Counted from the stretch's first letter, positions 50,515 through 59,749 are shown. The stretch is 64,000 bases of DNA from Gammaproteobacteria bacterium (GCA_021731145.1 JAKFXX010000003.1:1-64000); one strand, 5' to 3'. A program made the numbers and translations. The notes: generated by a model not told the origin, from the letters alone.

Positions 50515-50886
50515 TTATCTCGCTTCGTATTGTTTGTCGTTTCCGCTGATCGATATGACGATGTTCGATGCCTGTTTCATGTCATTCCAATCTGCCGTTA
50601 CATTGCGTCCTTTCCAGTCGGAGGCATAATTTTCTTCAACGGTGGTGCGGCCTTGCCGTGGACCCTTGTTCTTGAAGATGCGGACATTGTGCAATATCCA
50701 GATCAGGGTGATGGTGGGCACGATAACGATGACGCTGAGGAGAAAGAACGCCACCAATGGGCTTAGGCTTTGGTCGTATACATAAATGACGCGCCACCAT
50801 AGCCAGAAGTAGATAAACCAGCCGCCGAAAATCGCCAAGGCATGCACGATGCGGCGGCCCAGTGAGGCCAGTGGTTGGCGTGTCAT
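50515..50886 (-). CDS. pgaD: PgaD-like small membrane subunit
   Basis: A 123-residue protein with two membrane helices (about 12-32 and 40-65) and a cytosolic tail. PgaD assists PgaC and links poly-GlcNAc synthesis to c-di-GMP in E. coli. Assignment rests on size, topology and position two genes ahead of the PgaA-like gene; sequence similarity in this family is low. It precedes the synthase by 37 bases. Confidence 0.7.
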   Translation of the reverse strand: MTRQPLASLGRRIVHALAIFGGWFIYFWLWWRVIYVYDQSLSPLVAFFLLSVIVIVPTITLIWILHNVRIFKNKGPRQGRTTVEENYASDWKGRNVTADWNDMKQASNIVISISGNDKQYEAR

Positions 50887-50902
50887 GGTTATGTGGGAAA
50901 AA

Positions 50903-51703
50903 TCAGGTTGCGGCTACGGGTGAGGCAACTTTGTTTTTCCGAAAGTACCAGGCCAGCGTCAACAAGCCTGCCGCGAACAGCAGCCACTCCTGGGGTTCCG
51001 GCACGGGGGGGGTGGCGCTGAACAGGCTGGACTGGGGTATCAACGAGTAGTCCTTGGTTGCTGTTCCCTGCCACCAGTTGAGGCTGACGACGCCTGCTTG
51101 ATTATGTTCATAGGTATCCAGGGTAAATTGGTAGATGCCAGCCTGCATCGCAAAATTTGAATCGAATCCGACGAGGTCGCGTGGGTTTAATCCATCACGT
51201 TGCGAGGAAAAAGAACCATTGGCGCCGGTCAGTGTGAATTTGAAGCCTTCGTCCGATAGCACGCCGAAATTGTATTCGCCGGGTGTAGTGATGGCGATGT
51301 AACCCGTAAAGCGTGCGGCATAGTCATTCTGGTTTGGGTCTGTCGGGGAGAAAAGCGGTACAGGTGTGGTTACATACTGCTTCCAGGCGTCGGTGTTCGC
51401 CCATAGCGCGCGGTAGACATCATCGGAGAAATTGATGGTGCTGACTTTCTCTTCCAGGGACCTCAGAATGCCAGTATTACCCGTCGGCAAATCCATGACT
51501 GCTTTTTGATCTGCGAGCTGTTCGATACCCCATTTGCCATTCCAATCATCTGTTACTTGCACCCAGCGGCTCAATGCGCCGTCACCGTTGGTGTATAAGC
51601 CCGTCTGTAGCGGGTTCAGATCAACTACGGCTGCGTGGGCGGGTGACAGTAATGCGGAAAGGAGGGCTGCGATGCCGAGAATCTTTGGGGTATTGGTATT
51701 CAT
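50903..51703 (-). CDS. PEP-CTERM-anchored extracellular protein
   Basis: A 266-residue exported protein: a signal peptide (about 1-25), a body with a PA14-like beta pattern (ARFTGYIAITTPGEYNFGVLSDEGFKFTLTG, split across normal positions), and a C-terminal sorting signal of VPEP, a hydrophobic helix (WLLFAAGLLTLAWYF) and RKNK. PEP-CTERM proteins are processed by an exosortase, so an EpsH-type exosortase must be encoded elsewhere. Such proteins usually accompany exopolysaccharide loci, as here. A sigma-54-like promoter lies upstream (51782-51797). Confidence 0.88.
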   Translation of the reverse strand: MNTNTPKILGIAALLSALLSPAHAAVVDLNPLQTGLYTNGDGALSRWVQVTDDWNGKWGIEQLADQKAVMDLPTGNTGILRSLEEKVSTINFSDDVYRALWANTDAWKQYVTTPVPLFSPTDPNQNDYAARFTGYIAITTPGEYNFGVLSDEGFKFTLTGANGSFSSQRDGLNPRDLVGFDSNFAMQAGIYQFTLDTYEHNQAGVVSLNWWQGTATKDYSLIPQSSLFSATPPVPEPQEWLLFAAGLLTLAWYFRKNKVASPVAAT

Positions 51704-52162
51704 GGTGACTTTTCCTTTTGTCTTTGACTTCAGTTTGGATCAATTCTCTAAAGTTAGCTGTATAAACAGCAGGTAGGGGATGGCGATAAAGTTGCCAATT
51801 ATTTTGGCCTTAATAGGCTGCAACTGCCATTTTTTCGACGTTTAGGCGGTGATTGTAGGGTAACTAAAGTGTATTAGGAATGACTATTGCCAGAAAATCA
51901 GGTAATTTTTAAAAAATTAACATTTTCATGCTTGATGAGGGCTTGTTTTTTCAGTAATTTGACGGACTTTTTGAGCAAATAATCTCAAATAAAGCGACGA
52001 TGGAAAGACTGTTTATGGTGTTTTTCAGCTATAAAAATGTGTTTTTTGCTTTAGGTGCCTTTTATCGCAAGCTTTACACTGGGTATCCCAAGCTGGGGGG
52101 TGACTAAAGCGCCGCCATCAAGCAGGCGGCGCCGAGATTGGGGTGTGTTTCGTGTTGTGGTG
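51704..52162. other. AT-rich intergenic region between matrix and copper loci
   Basis: About 460 bases without a gene, much more AT-rich than its neighbours. It holds a sigma-54-type promoter for the PEP-CTERM gene (listed separately), a small hairpin (gctgt-ataa-acagc) and several T-rich runs. The part next to the CusF-like gene ends with a short GC hairpin (gcgccgcc-ggcggcgc, near 52108-52132), which can terminate the copper operon. Confidence 0.5.
51782..51797 (-). promoter_or_regulatory. Candidate sigma-54 (-24/-12) promoter of the PEP-CTERM gene
   Basis: On the minus strand TGGCAACTTTATCGCC keeps the essential GG and GC ten bases apart, with TGGCA matching the -24 element; the -12 element is weaker. 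Transcription would start about 70 bases before the gene. PEP-CTERM genes under RpoN with an EPS-associated activator are known in exosortase systems. Confidence 0.45.
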
Positions 52163-52510
52163 TTATTTGGCCGGGATGATGCGTGTGATAACAAAAGTGC
52201 CATCGGCTTCTTTTGTCACTTCGAAATCGACTTTTGTTCCGGGTTTGATTTTATCCAGTGTGGCCTTGTTCTTTACCTTGAAATCCATTGTCATGCCGGA
52301 CCAGCCCAGGCTCTTGATCGGGTCGTGGGTCAGGTTGACGGTGCCCGCCAGCACATCCAGCTTGTTCACCGTGCCTTGTCCTTTGTGGGTTACTGCCTGG
52401 GCTTTGGTGGCGCCCATCACCATGCCGGCCATGTGGTCGTGCGTGTTGTCGGCGTATGCAGGCAGGCCAAGCAACGCCAGTGCGGGTAGGATATATGACA
52501 TTTTTTTCAT
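52163..52510 (-). CDS. CusF-like periplasmic copper chaperone domain protein
   Basis: A 115-residue protein with a signal peptide ending in AYA and a CusF-type small beta-barrel. The segment SLGWSGMTMDFKVKNK keeps the W and M-T-M pattern used to bind Cu(I) or Ag(I) through Met and Trp. The N-terminus also has HDHMAGMVMG. It would hand copper to the CusB/CusA pump. It is the last gene of the cus operon, 34 bases after cusA. Confidence 0.86.
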   Translation of the reverse strand: MKKMSYILPALALLGLPAYADNTHDHMAGMVMGATKAQAVTHKGQGTVNKLDVLAGTVNLTHDPIKSLGWSGMTMDFKVKNKATLDKIKPGTKVDFEVTKEADGTFVITRIIPAK

Positions 52511-52544
52511 GGTATTACTCTCCTGTTGTGGTTTGACAAAAACT

Positions 52545-55500
52545 CTAAAATTCCAACTGCCGCCGTTTCCACAGCGCGTACAGCGCCGGGATTACCAGCA
52601 GGCTGAGCAGTGGTGCGGTGATCATGCCGCCGATCATGGGGGCGGCGATGCGTTGCATGACTTCGGAGCCGGTGCCGTGGCTGAGCATGATGGGCAGCAG
52701 GCCGGCTATGATGACGGCGACGGTCATCATCTTGGGCCGCACGCGCAGGACGGCACCTTCGATGATGGCTGATTTGAGATCCGCCCAGGAGTTCATGCGG
52801 CCCTCTGTCTGATAACGTTTTACGGCTTGATCCAGATACAGTAGCATGACGACGCCGAATTCCGCCGCCACGCCCGCCAGGGCGATGAAGCCCACGCCTA
52901 CCGCAACGGAAAGCTGGTAATCCAGCAAATAGATCAGCCAGAAGCCGCCGATCAGGGCGAAGGGCAGGCTCACTACGATGATGGCCACTTCCATCAGGTT
53001 ACGGAAGTTGAGGTAGAGCAGCAGCACGATCAGTGCGAGGGTGAGGGGCGCCACCAGTTTGAGTTTGGCCTTGGCGCGTTCCATATATTCGTACTGGCCG
53101 GACCAGATGAGTGAGTATCCGGGCGGTATTTTCACTTGTTTTTCCACGGCGGCCTTGGCGGTGGCAACAAAGCTGCCCACATCCACGTCAGCGATGTCTA
53201 CGTAGATCCAGCCGTTCAAACGGGCGTTTTCACTTTTGATTTCCGGCGGGCCGTCCACCAGCCGCAGTGTGGCGATCTCTCCGAGCGGGATCTGTGCGCC
53301 CGAGGGTGTTGCTATGCGGCTGGCGGCCAATGCGCCCATCGAGTCCCGCATCGCACGCGGATAGCGCATGTTGACGGGGTAGCGTTCGCGCCCTTCGACG
53401 GTGGTGGTAATATTTTCACCACCGATGGCGGTGCGGATCATGTCTTGTGCATCGGCGATGTTGAGGCCATAGCGGGCAGCGAGGGCGCGGTTTACTTCGA
53501 TGTCGATGTAACGCCCGCCGCTGACACGTTCAGCGAAAGCAGAGCGTGTACCGGACAATCCTTTGATAACCGCCTCGATCTCCTTGCTGACGCGCTCGAT
53601 TCCTGCCAGATCAGGCCCCGCCACTTTGATGCCCACGGGGGTGCGGATGCCGGTGGCGAGCATGTCGATACGGTTGCGGATAGGCATGACCCAGGCGTTG
53701 GTAAGCCCGGGGACTTGTACGCTGTTGTTGAGCTCTTCCTTGAGCTTGTCGAGCGTCATGCCGGTGCGCCATTCGCTGGGGTCTTTGAGTTGCACCACGG
53801 TCTCGAACATCGACAGCGGCGCGGGGTCGGTGGCGGTCTCGGCGCGCCCGGCCTTGCCGAACACGCGCTTTACCTCCGGCACCTGGCGGATCATTTTGTC
53901 GGTTTGTTGCAGAATGCGCGCGGTCTCGCCGATGGAGACCGACGGCAATGTGATGGGCATGTAGAGCAGGTCACCTTCGTCGAGCGGCGGCATGAACTCC
54001 GATCCCAATCGCTGCAAGGGATAGGCAATGGTTGCCAGCAACACCAGAGCGATGACCACGGTAAGGATGCGGAAGCGCAACACGGCGTTGATGAAGGGGC
54101 GATAGACGGCGATCATCAGCCGGTTCAAGGGATTCTTATGCTCGGGCAGGATGCGGCCGCGGATCAGATAACCCATCAGCACCGGCACCAGGGTGACGGC
54201 CAGCCCCGCCGCTGCGGCCATTGCATAGGTTTTGGTATAGGCGAGCGGGGCGAACAGCTTGCCTTCCTGCGCCTCCAGGGTGAACACCGGCAGGAATGAT
54301 GCGGTGATGATGAGCAGCGAAAAGAATAGTGCAGGCCCGACCTCTTGTGCGGCTTCGCGCGCGATGATCCAGCGGTCCGCATCCGGCGCGGCTCTTTCCA
54401 GATGCTTGTGCATATTCTCGATCATGACGATGGCGGCATCCACCATCGCGCCAATGGCAATCGCTATGCCGCCCAGCGACATGATGTTGGCATTGATGCC
54501 CTGCTGGTGCATGATGATAAAGGCGGTGAGTATGCCCACTGGCAGACTGACGATAGCCACCAGCGCGGAACGCAGGTGAAACAGAAATACCAGGCACACC
54601 AGCGCCACTACCAGCGATTCTTCAAACAGCTTTTCTTTCAGATTGGCGACAGCGCGGCTAATCAGTGCCGAGCGGTCATAGGTCTCGACGATCTCTACTC
54701 CGGCGGGCAGGCCGCTCTTTAGCGCGGCGAGTTTTTCCTTGACATGCGTGATGGTCTCCTGGGCATTGCTGCCGTGGCGCATCACTACAATGCCGCCCAC
54801 CACCTCGCCTTGCCCGTCGAGTTCCGCCACGCCACGCCGCAGTTCCGGGCCTAGCTGAATATTGGCGACGTCTGAAAGACTTATGGGCGCGCCGGTGGTG
54901 GATACGCCCAAGGGTACCTGGCGCAGATCGGCGATTGAATGCAGATAGCCCTTCGACCGCACCATGTATTCCGCGCCACCCATCTCGATTACCGAGCCGC
55001 CGGTTTCGCTGTTGGCGCGTTTGATCGCTTCTTCCACCTGTGGCAGGGTGATGCCGTAGGCCAGCAGCTTGACCGGATCCACTTCTACTTGATATTGCTT
55101 GACCATGCCGCCGACGGTGGCGACCTCGGCCACACCGGGCAAGCGTTGCAGTTCGAATTTAATGAACCAGTCTTGAAGTGATCTTAGTTGTGACAGGTCG
55201 TGCTGATTGCCACGATCCACCAGTGCGTATTCATAGACCCAGCCCACGCCGGTGGCATCCGGCCCGAGCGTTGGGGTCACCCCTTGGGGTAGCCGGGACT
55301 GGGCCTGATTGATGTATTCCAATACCCGCGAGCGCGCCCAGTAAGGATCAGTGCCGTCCTTGAAAAGTACATAGATGAACGAATCGCCAAAAAAGGAATA
55401 GCCGCGCACAGTGGCCGCGCCGGGCACCGCCAGCAGCGTGGTAGTGAGCGGATAGGTCACTTGGTCCTCAACCACCTGCGGCGCCTGGCCGGGGAAGCTG

Positions 55501-55652
55501 GTCTTGATGATGACCTGAACATCGGAAAGATCGGGAATGGCGTCCACGGGCGTTTTTTGCACGGCGTAGATGCCCCACGCGACGAGTGCCGCTGTGGCGA
55601 GCAGCACCAGAAAGCGGTTGCGCAGTGACCAGTCGATGAGGGCTTTAATCAT
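52545..55652 (-). CDS. cusA: CusA-type copper/silver RND efflux pump (HME4 class)
   Basis: A 1035-residue RND pump. The TM4 motif AIGAMVDAAIVMIENMHKHLE differs from the divalent-cation CzcA pump in this window and fits the HME4 class that exports monovalent Cu and Ag. Other signatures are the N-terminal VDAIPDLSDVQVIIKTSFPGQAP and GGEFMPPLDEGD-like motif (SEFMPPLDEGDLLYMP). Its ATG overlaps the cusB stop by four bases. Confidence 0.93.
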   Translation of the reverse strand: MIKALIDWSLRNRFLVLLATAALVAWGIYAVQKTPVDAIPDLSDVQVIIKTSFPGQAPQVVEDQVTYPLTTTLLAVPGAATVRGYSFFGDSFIYVLFKDGTDPYWARSRVLEYINQAQSRLPQGVTPTLGPDATGVGWVYEYALVDRGNQHDLSQLRSLQDWFIKFELQRLPGVAEVATVGGMVKQYQVEVDPVKLLAYGITLPQVEEAIKRANSETGGSVIEMGGAEYMVRSKGYLHSIADLRQVPLGVSTTGAPISLSDVANIQLGPELRRGVAELDGQGEVVGGIVVMRHGSNAQETITHVKEKLAALKSGLPAGVEIVETYDRSALISRAVANLKEKLFEESLVVALVCLVFLFHLRSALVAIVSLPVGILTAFIIMHQQGINANIMSLGGIAIAIGAMVDAAIVMIENMHKHLERAAPDADRWIIAREAAQEVGPALFFSLLIITASFLPVFTLEAQEGKLFAPLAYTKTYAMAAAAGLAVTLVPVLMGYLIRGRILPEHKNPLNRLMIAVYRPFINAVLRFRILTVVIALVLLATIAYPLQRLGSEFMPPLDEGDLLYMPITLPSVSIGETARILQQTDKMIRQVPEVKRVFGKAGRAETATDPAPLSMFETVVQLKDPSEWRTGMTLDKLKEELNNSVQVPGLTNAWVMPIRNRIDMLATGIRTPVGIKVAGPDLAGIERVSKEIEAVIKGLSGTRSAFAERVSGGRYIDIEVNRALAARYGLNIADAQDMIRTAIGGENITTTVEGRERYPVNMRYPRAMRDSMGALAASRIATPSGAQIPLGEIATLRLVDGPPEIKSENARLNGWIYVDIADVDVGSFVATAKAAVEKQVKIPPGYSLIWSGQYEYMERAKAKLKLVAPLTLALIVLLLYLNFRNLMEVAIIVVSLPFALIGGFWLIYLLDYQLSVAVGVGFIALAGVAAEFGVVMLLYLDQAVKRYQTEGRMNSWADLKSAIIEGAVLRVRPKMMTVAVIIAGLLPIMLSHGTGSEVMQRIAAPMIGGMITAPLLSLLVIPALYALWKRRQLEF

Positions 55653-57097
55653 TGCTGATGTCCCGCATGAACGCCCTGTACCGGAGCCGCAGGCTTTCCG
55701 GTGTCGCCTCCCTCAAGGCGGTCCATGGCGCTCTTGAAGCTGGCCTCCGCATCGAGCAGGAATTGGCCGCTGAGTACCACCTGCTGTCCTTCCTCCAGTC
55801 CTTCAAGAATTTCGGCAAATGCCTCGTTTTCCGCCCCCACACGCACTGCAACGGGTTTGAAGCGCCCCTCGCCCAATGCCAGAATTATCACATCCTGTGT
55901 GCCGGTGCGCAGCAGCGCCTCGCGCGGCACGGCGAGAGCCTTTTCCTTGGGTGAGGACTGAATGCTGGCGTTCACATACATGCCGGGGCGCAGCACATTG
56001 CCCGGATTATCAAACACCAGCCGCGCTTGCACGGTGCGGCTCTGTGTATTGAGGGTGGGGTAGAGATAGTCGATGCGCCCGCGCCACTCACGCCCCGGCA
56101 TATAGGCCAGATGCAGCGTGACCGGATCGCCCTGTTTGACGAAGGGAAGCTGGCTGGCGTAGACCTCCACAGTTACCCAGACGCGCGACAGATCGGCCAG
56201 GCTGTAAAGGCGGGTATCGGGAGTGACATATCCCCCCTCGCGCACGTTCAACTCTGTGATAACGCCGCTGTGCGGGGCATAAATCTTGATGGTGCGGCGC
56301 GCCGCTCCGCCCTGTTCCAGTGCCTGGATCTCGGCGTTCGATACATCCAGCAGCCGCAGCCGCGCACGAGCGGTTTCCAGTAATGCCTGGCTATCCTTCA
56401 CCAGCGAGGCATCAGTAAAACGTTTGGCTCCATTAAGTGCCACCCGGAATTCTTCCTGGGCGCTGACCAGTTCAGGTGCATAGATTTCCGCCAATAGCTG
56501 GCCGCGCTGTACGGGGTCTCCCACGGCTTTTACAGAGAGGCGCTCCACCCAGCCGCTGATCTTGGGGTTGAAGAAACTCACCCCGCGCTCGTCGAAGGCC
56601 ACTGTTCCCACCGTGTCGATGGACGTGGCGAAGGGCACGCGCTCCACAGTGGCAGTGCGCACGCCGAGGTTTTGCACCACGCGCGGGTCGATCTCCACCA
56701 TGCCTGTAGCTGTCGCCCCCTCGGCAAAGACAGGAATGTAATCCATGCCCATATCGTCTTTTTTCGGCGTGGGGGAGGTGATGTCCGGGTTCATGGGGTT
56801 ACGATAAAACAGTATCTTGCGTTCACCCGGCGATTGCGGGGATGCCTCGGCATAGACAGGAATATAGTCCATGCCCATCTCGTCCTTTTGCGGCGTAGGG
56901 GAGGTGACGGCGGGATTCATCGGCGCACGGTAGAACAGCACCTTGCGCTCTCCTTGGGCTGTAGGGGCGGGTTTCACGCCCGTCCCTATGGCCTGGGGAG
57001 ATTGCGCACGGTCTTTCAATAGCCATCCCATGCCGATGCCAATGGCGATGCTTGCCGCTGCCACGCCCAATAACAAGGGAGTTTTTTTAGTGCTCAT
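55649..57097 (-). CDS. cusB: CusB-type adaptor with two tandem metal-binding domains
   Basis: A 482-residue membrane-fusion protein. After the N-terminal anchor come two nearly identical 40-residue units (about 50-87 and 92-129), each with FYRxPMNP, TSPTPxKDxMGMDYIPV and many Met residues. Such units occur once in most relatives and bind Cu(I)/Ag(I). The barrel-sandwich (GWVERLSVKAVGDPVQRG and IYAPHSGVITELNVREGG), coiled coil and beta-barrel domains follow. It overlaps cusC by 11 bases. Confidence 0.92.
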   Translation of the reverse strand: MSTKKTPLLLGVAAASIAIGIGMGWLLKDRAQSPQAIGTGVKPAPTAQGERKVLFYRAPMNPAVTSPTPQKDEMGMDYIPVYAEASPQSPGERKILFYRNPMNPDITSPTPKKDDMGMDYIPVFAEGATATGMVEIDPRVVQNLGVRTATVERVPFATSIDTVGTVAFDERGVSFFNPKISGWVERLSVKAVGDPVQRGQLLAEIYAPELVSAQEEFRVALNGAKRFTDASLVKDSQALLETARARLRLLDVSNAEIQALEQGGAARRTIKIYAPHSGVITELNVREGGYVTPDTRLYSLADLSRVWVTVEVYASQLPFVKQGDPVTLHLAYMPGREWRGRIDYLYPTLNTQSRTVQARLVFDNPGNVLRPGMYVNASIQSSPKEKALAVPREALLRTGTQDVIILALGEGRFKPVAVRVGAENEAFAEILEGLEEGQQVVLSGQFLLDAEASFKSAMDRLEGGDTGKPAAPVQGVHAGHQQ

Positions 57098-58394
57098 GAG
57101 CTGATGTCTCTGTAATGGTAGTGCCCAGATAATTCAATTCGGCGGTGGCTATCCACGCATCGACACGCAGCCGCCACAGGCGCAACGCATAATCAAGGCC
57201 CACCTGGCGCGCACGCAGCACGCTTGCCATGTCGGTCTTGCCGGTGCGATAGGCGGCGAGCAGGGCGCTCACGGTTTGTTCGGCCTGCGGCAGCAAGGTA
57301 TGTTCCACAAGCGCCAGGCGTGATTTGGTGCGTGTGTATTCGGCATAGCGTGCGCGCGCCTCCTGATCCAATTGCAATAACAGATCGTCGCGCTGATAAC
57401 GCAGCGCAAGCAGGCGTGCCTGACGCTCCTGGGCACGGGCGTCCTGGCGCTGGGCAGTCCACAGCGGCAGGCTCATCACCATCCCGGCGGAGAACATGTC
57501 CGGTATTTTGGTGCCGCCCATGTCACGGGCGGCGCGGTAGCCGTACATCGCCTCCACGCCGAATTCGGGGTAGTAATCGCGCCGTGTTGCGGCCAGATCC
57601 AGTTCGGCGGCGCGAATCTGTGCATCCAGTGTGGCGACTTGAGGATGCTGGGGCAGCGTTTTCATCAGCTCCTCGTCGGTATGGACCGTGGGCGGCGCGG
57701 GCAACTCCTCCGGTACGGCGATGGTTGCGGCGGGCATGCCGATCAGTCGCGCCAGACGGCTCTGCGCCATGCTGCGTGCCGACTGTATTGCTTCTTCGCG
57801 ATCACGCAAGTCATCCCGCTCCAACTGCGCCTTCAGCACGTCGGCCTCTTGCGTGAGTCCCACGCGATATTGGGCGCGGGCCGCCTGCACGATCTGGTCG
57901 GCGATCTCGTAATTTGTGCGTACCACAGCCAGTTCGCGCTCCTGGTAATAGAAGTCCAGCCAGGCCATGTGTACCTCGTGGCGTATCCGTCCCCGCAAGT
58001 CGCGGTCTTTGGTCTGGGCGGCGGCTGTCTCCTGTTCGGCGCCCTGTTGCTGAAGGGCGCGTTTGCCCACGGGAGGGAACATCTGGGATACGCCGAATGT
58101 CACCATGCTCATTTCGCTGCGGTTCAGGGCAAGGCTGTCCACCGGCACATTTTGCATGCCGAAGCGCGCTTGTGGATCGGGCAGTTGGCCCGTGGAGCGG
58201 GCGCGCGCCCGCGCCTCCTCGATCTGCGCCGCAGATTGCGCAAGCAGCGGGTGGCGTTGCAGGGCCAGTTGTTCTGCGGCAGGGAGGGTGAGGGTCATGC
58301 TTTCTTGAGCTATGGCAGGAGAGGGTGCCAACGCCAGCCCTGCGGCGCAAGTGAACAGTATGCCGCGCAAATTTTTGATCAACACTCTCATCAC
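57087..58394 (-). CDS. cusC: CusC/TolC-type outer membrane efflux protein
   Basis: A 435-residue outer-membrane channel with an N-terminal signal peptide (ending ALAPSPAIA) and two OEP repeats with long coiled-coil helices. It completes the tripartite pump with the downstream adaptor and RND genes. The start overlaps the end of the cytochrome gene by four bases, and its stop region overlaps cusB, so the genes are tightly coupled. Confidence 0.9.
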   Translation of the reverse strand: MMRVLIKNLRGILFTCAAGLALAPSPAIAQESMTLTLPAAEQLALQRHPLLAQSAAQIEEARARARSTGQLPDPQARFGMQNVPVDSLALNRSEMSMVTFGVSQMFPPVGKRALQQQGAEQETAAAQTKDRDLRGRIRHEVHMAWLDFYYQERELAVVRTNYEIADQIVQAARAQYRVGLTQEADVLKAQLERDDLRDREEAIQSARSMAQSRLARLIGMPAATIAVPEELPAPPTVHTDEELMKTLPQHPQVATLDAQIRAAELDLAATRRDYYPEFGVEAMYGYRAARDMGGTKIPDMFSAGMVMSLPLWTAQRQDARAQERQARLLALRYQRDDLLLQLDQEARARYAEYTRTKSRLALVEHTLLPQAEQTVSALLAAYRTGKTDMASVLRARQVGLDYALRLWRLRVDAWIATAELNYLGTTITETSAHEH

Positions 58395-58891
58395 TCTTGT
58401 TTCTGGTAGCTCTCATCGACGAACACCCTGCCCACCGTGTGCTTGGTGACCCATGCGCCGTAGAGTTGATCCGGCCAGAGTGATTGAAACCAGGCCATCA
58501 CTGCGGTGATCTGCGGGTCGGTGAGTTTGTTCTGAAATCCTGGCATATCGCCCTTGCCGAATTCACTGCCGTACTTGATGTGGTTATGCAATTGGTTGCG
58601 CGAGCTGTGCCATTCCCGCCCTGTGCCATTGAGCGGTGGCGGCGGATATTTGCCCTGGTTCATGGCCGTGAGCCAATTGGGGTTGCCCTCCGCCTTGGCG
58701 CCGTGGCAACCCGCACAATGCTCTTTATAAAGCTGCTCACCCTGCGCGATCAGCTTAGGATCGAGCGTGCGTTTGACATCCACGCCAGTCATGGTAGTGA
58801 TGGTCTTCTGCGGCGGTATATTGCCCCCGGAATCACAACCGCCCAATGCGACTATACCGACCAATACAGGCAGAAAATATTTTTTACTCAT
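58391..58891 (-). CDS. Lipoprotein c-type cytochrome of the cus operon
   Basis: A 166-residue monoheme cytochrome c. A lipobox-like LGGC near residue 19 suggests a membrane-anchored lipoprotein; the heme site is CAGCH and a Met ligand candidate lies in KGDMPGFQ. Its partner is unknown; it could accept electrons from copper oxidation or simply travel with copper genes. I start at ATG 58891 (MSKKYFLP), where the signal sequence begins; the longer upstream frame is non-coding. Confidence 0.85.
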   Translation of the reverse strand: MSKKYFLPVLVGIVALGGCDSGGNIPPQKTITTMTGVDVKRTLDPKLIAQGEQLYKEHCAGCHGAKAEGNPNWLTAMNQGKYPPPPLNGTGREWHSSRNQLHNHIKYGSEFGKGDMPGFQNKLTDPQITAVMAWFQSLWPDQLYGAWVTKHTVGRVFVDESYQKQE

Positions 58892-58907
58892 TGAATCTAT
58901 CTCTCCG

Positions 58908-59570
58908 TCAGTGTGTATGTGGTTTCGCGGGATCATCGACATGGGGTGGCGGTTTTTTCGCCGGAGGGTCATGCGGTTCCGCCTGCTGCTCGTCATGCGC
59001 ATGCTCATCATCGTGAGAAGGTGGCTCGACCATCGTTGCGTTTGGTGCAGGCGCGGCATCGCTGCCGTGATCATGGCCTCCACCATCAGCATGTGCGTGC
59101 CCATGGCCTTCTCCTTCCGCCTTGGGTAGCGACTTCACCCCCAAGCCATAGCGGTAGACCAGCTCAGCACCGTGCCAGGCAGTGGATAGCAGCAATCCGC
59201 CGGTGAGCAGCAGCAATCCCAGGAATAGGCCATTGACCTTGGCCCCCGCGCGGTATTTCCACCACGACCACAACGCGAGCGGTATCACCACACCGAGGGT
59301 GACCAACGCCCAATTACGGTGTTCGATCATTGCCTCGTGCGACGGGGTATCGTGATTCACACTATTAAATGCAAACCACCCTGCCACGCCGGTGATGACG
59401 GCAAAACCACCCCCCAGCCACAGGTTCCAGTAAGCCACGGTGAGCCACTGTTCGCGCCAGTGCTGATTTTTCACCAGATAGGCCAGTAGAAAAAAACCTA
59501 TCGAAGTGCTGAGTAGTCCCACCGTGAAATGGACAAAAATAGGATGCCAGTTGGGGATGATTTCAATCAT
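58908..59570 (-). CDS. DUF2231 membrane protein with His-rich tail
   Basis: A 220-residue protein with four membrane helices in a DUF2231 domain (IPNWHPIFVHFTVGLLS at the N-terminus) and a C-terminal tail dense in His, Asp and Pro (GHGHAHADGGGHDHG, HDDEHAHDE). DUF2231 proteins often stand beside cytochromes and metal genes. The tail probably binds metal. It is the first gene of the cus operon, 16 bases before the cytochrome. Confidence 0.85.
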   Translation of the reverse strand: MIEIIPNWHPIFVHFTVGLLSTSIGFFLLAYLVKNQHWREQWLTVAYWNLWLGGGFAVITGVAGWFAFNSVNHDTPSHEAMIEHRNWALVTLGVVIPLALWSWWKYRAGAKVNGLFLGLLLLTGGLLLSTAWHGAELVYRYGLGVKSLPKAEGEGHGHAHADGGGHDHGSDAAPAPNATMVEPPSHDDEHAHDEQQAEPHDPPAKKPPPHVDDPAKPHTH

Positions 59571-59690
59571 GGCTAGACTCCTTTGGGTTTTCTATGTGCG
59601 AGTGAAACAACAAAACAAAAACATACGCGAGACTTCAGGGACCTCTGGATGAGGACTTCGTTCGTTTATGACGATCTTGTGATTAGATTG

Positions 59691-59740
59691 GTAGGGTGTG
59701 TCCTACGCACCAACCATGTGGTGCGTAGGACGCACCCTAC
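59691..59740. repeat. Long perfect-arm hairpin between small gene and cus operon
   Basis: Arms of 22 bases (59691-59712 and 59719-59740) pair except at one position around the loop accatg. The motif (gtagggtg...ggtgcg) resembles dispersed palindromes known across proteobacteria. It can also terminate or protect transcripts. Confidence 0.75.
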
Positions 59741-59749
59741 ATAATCTAT

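Noticed and set aside
53136-54299. A 387-residue open frame antisense to cusA
   Set aside because: Same shadow effect; the opposite strand encodes a fully conserved RND pump.
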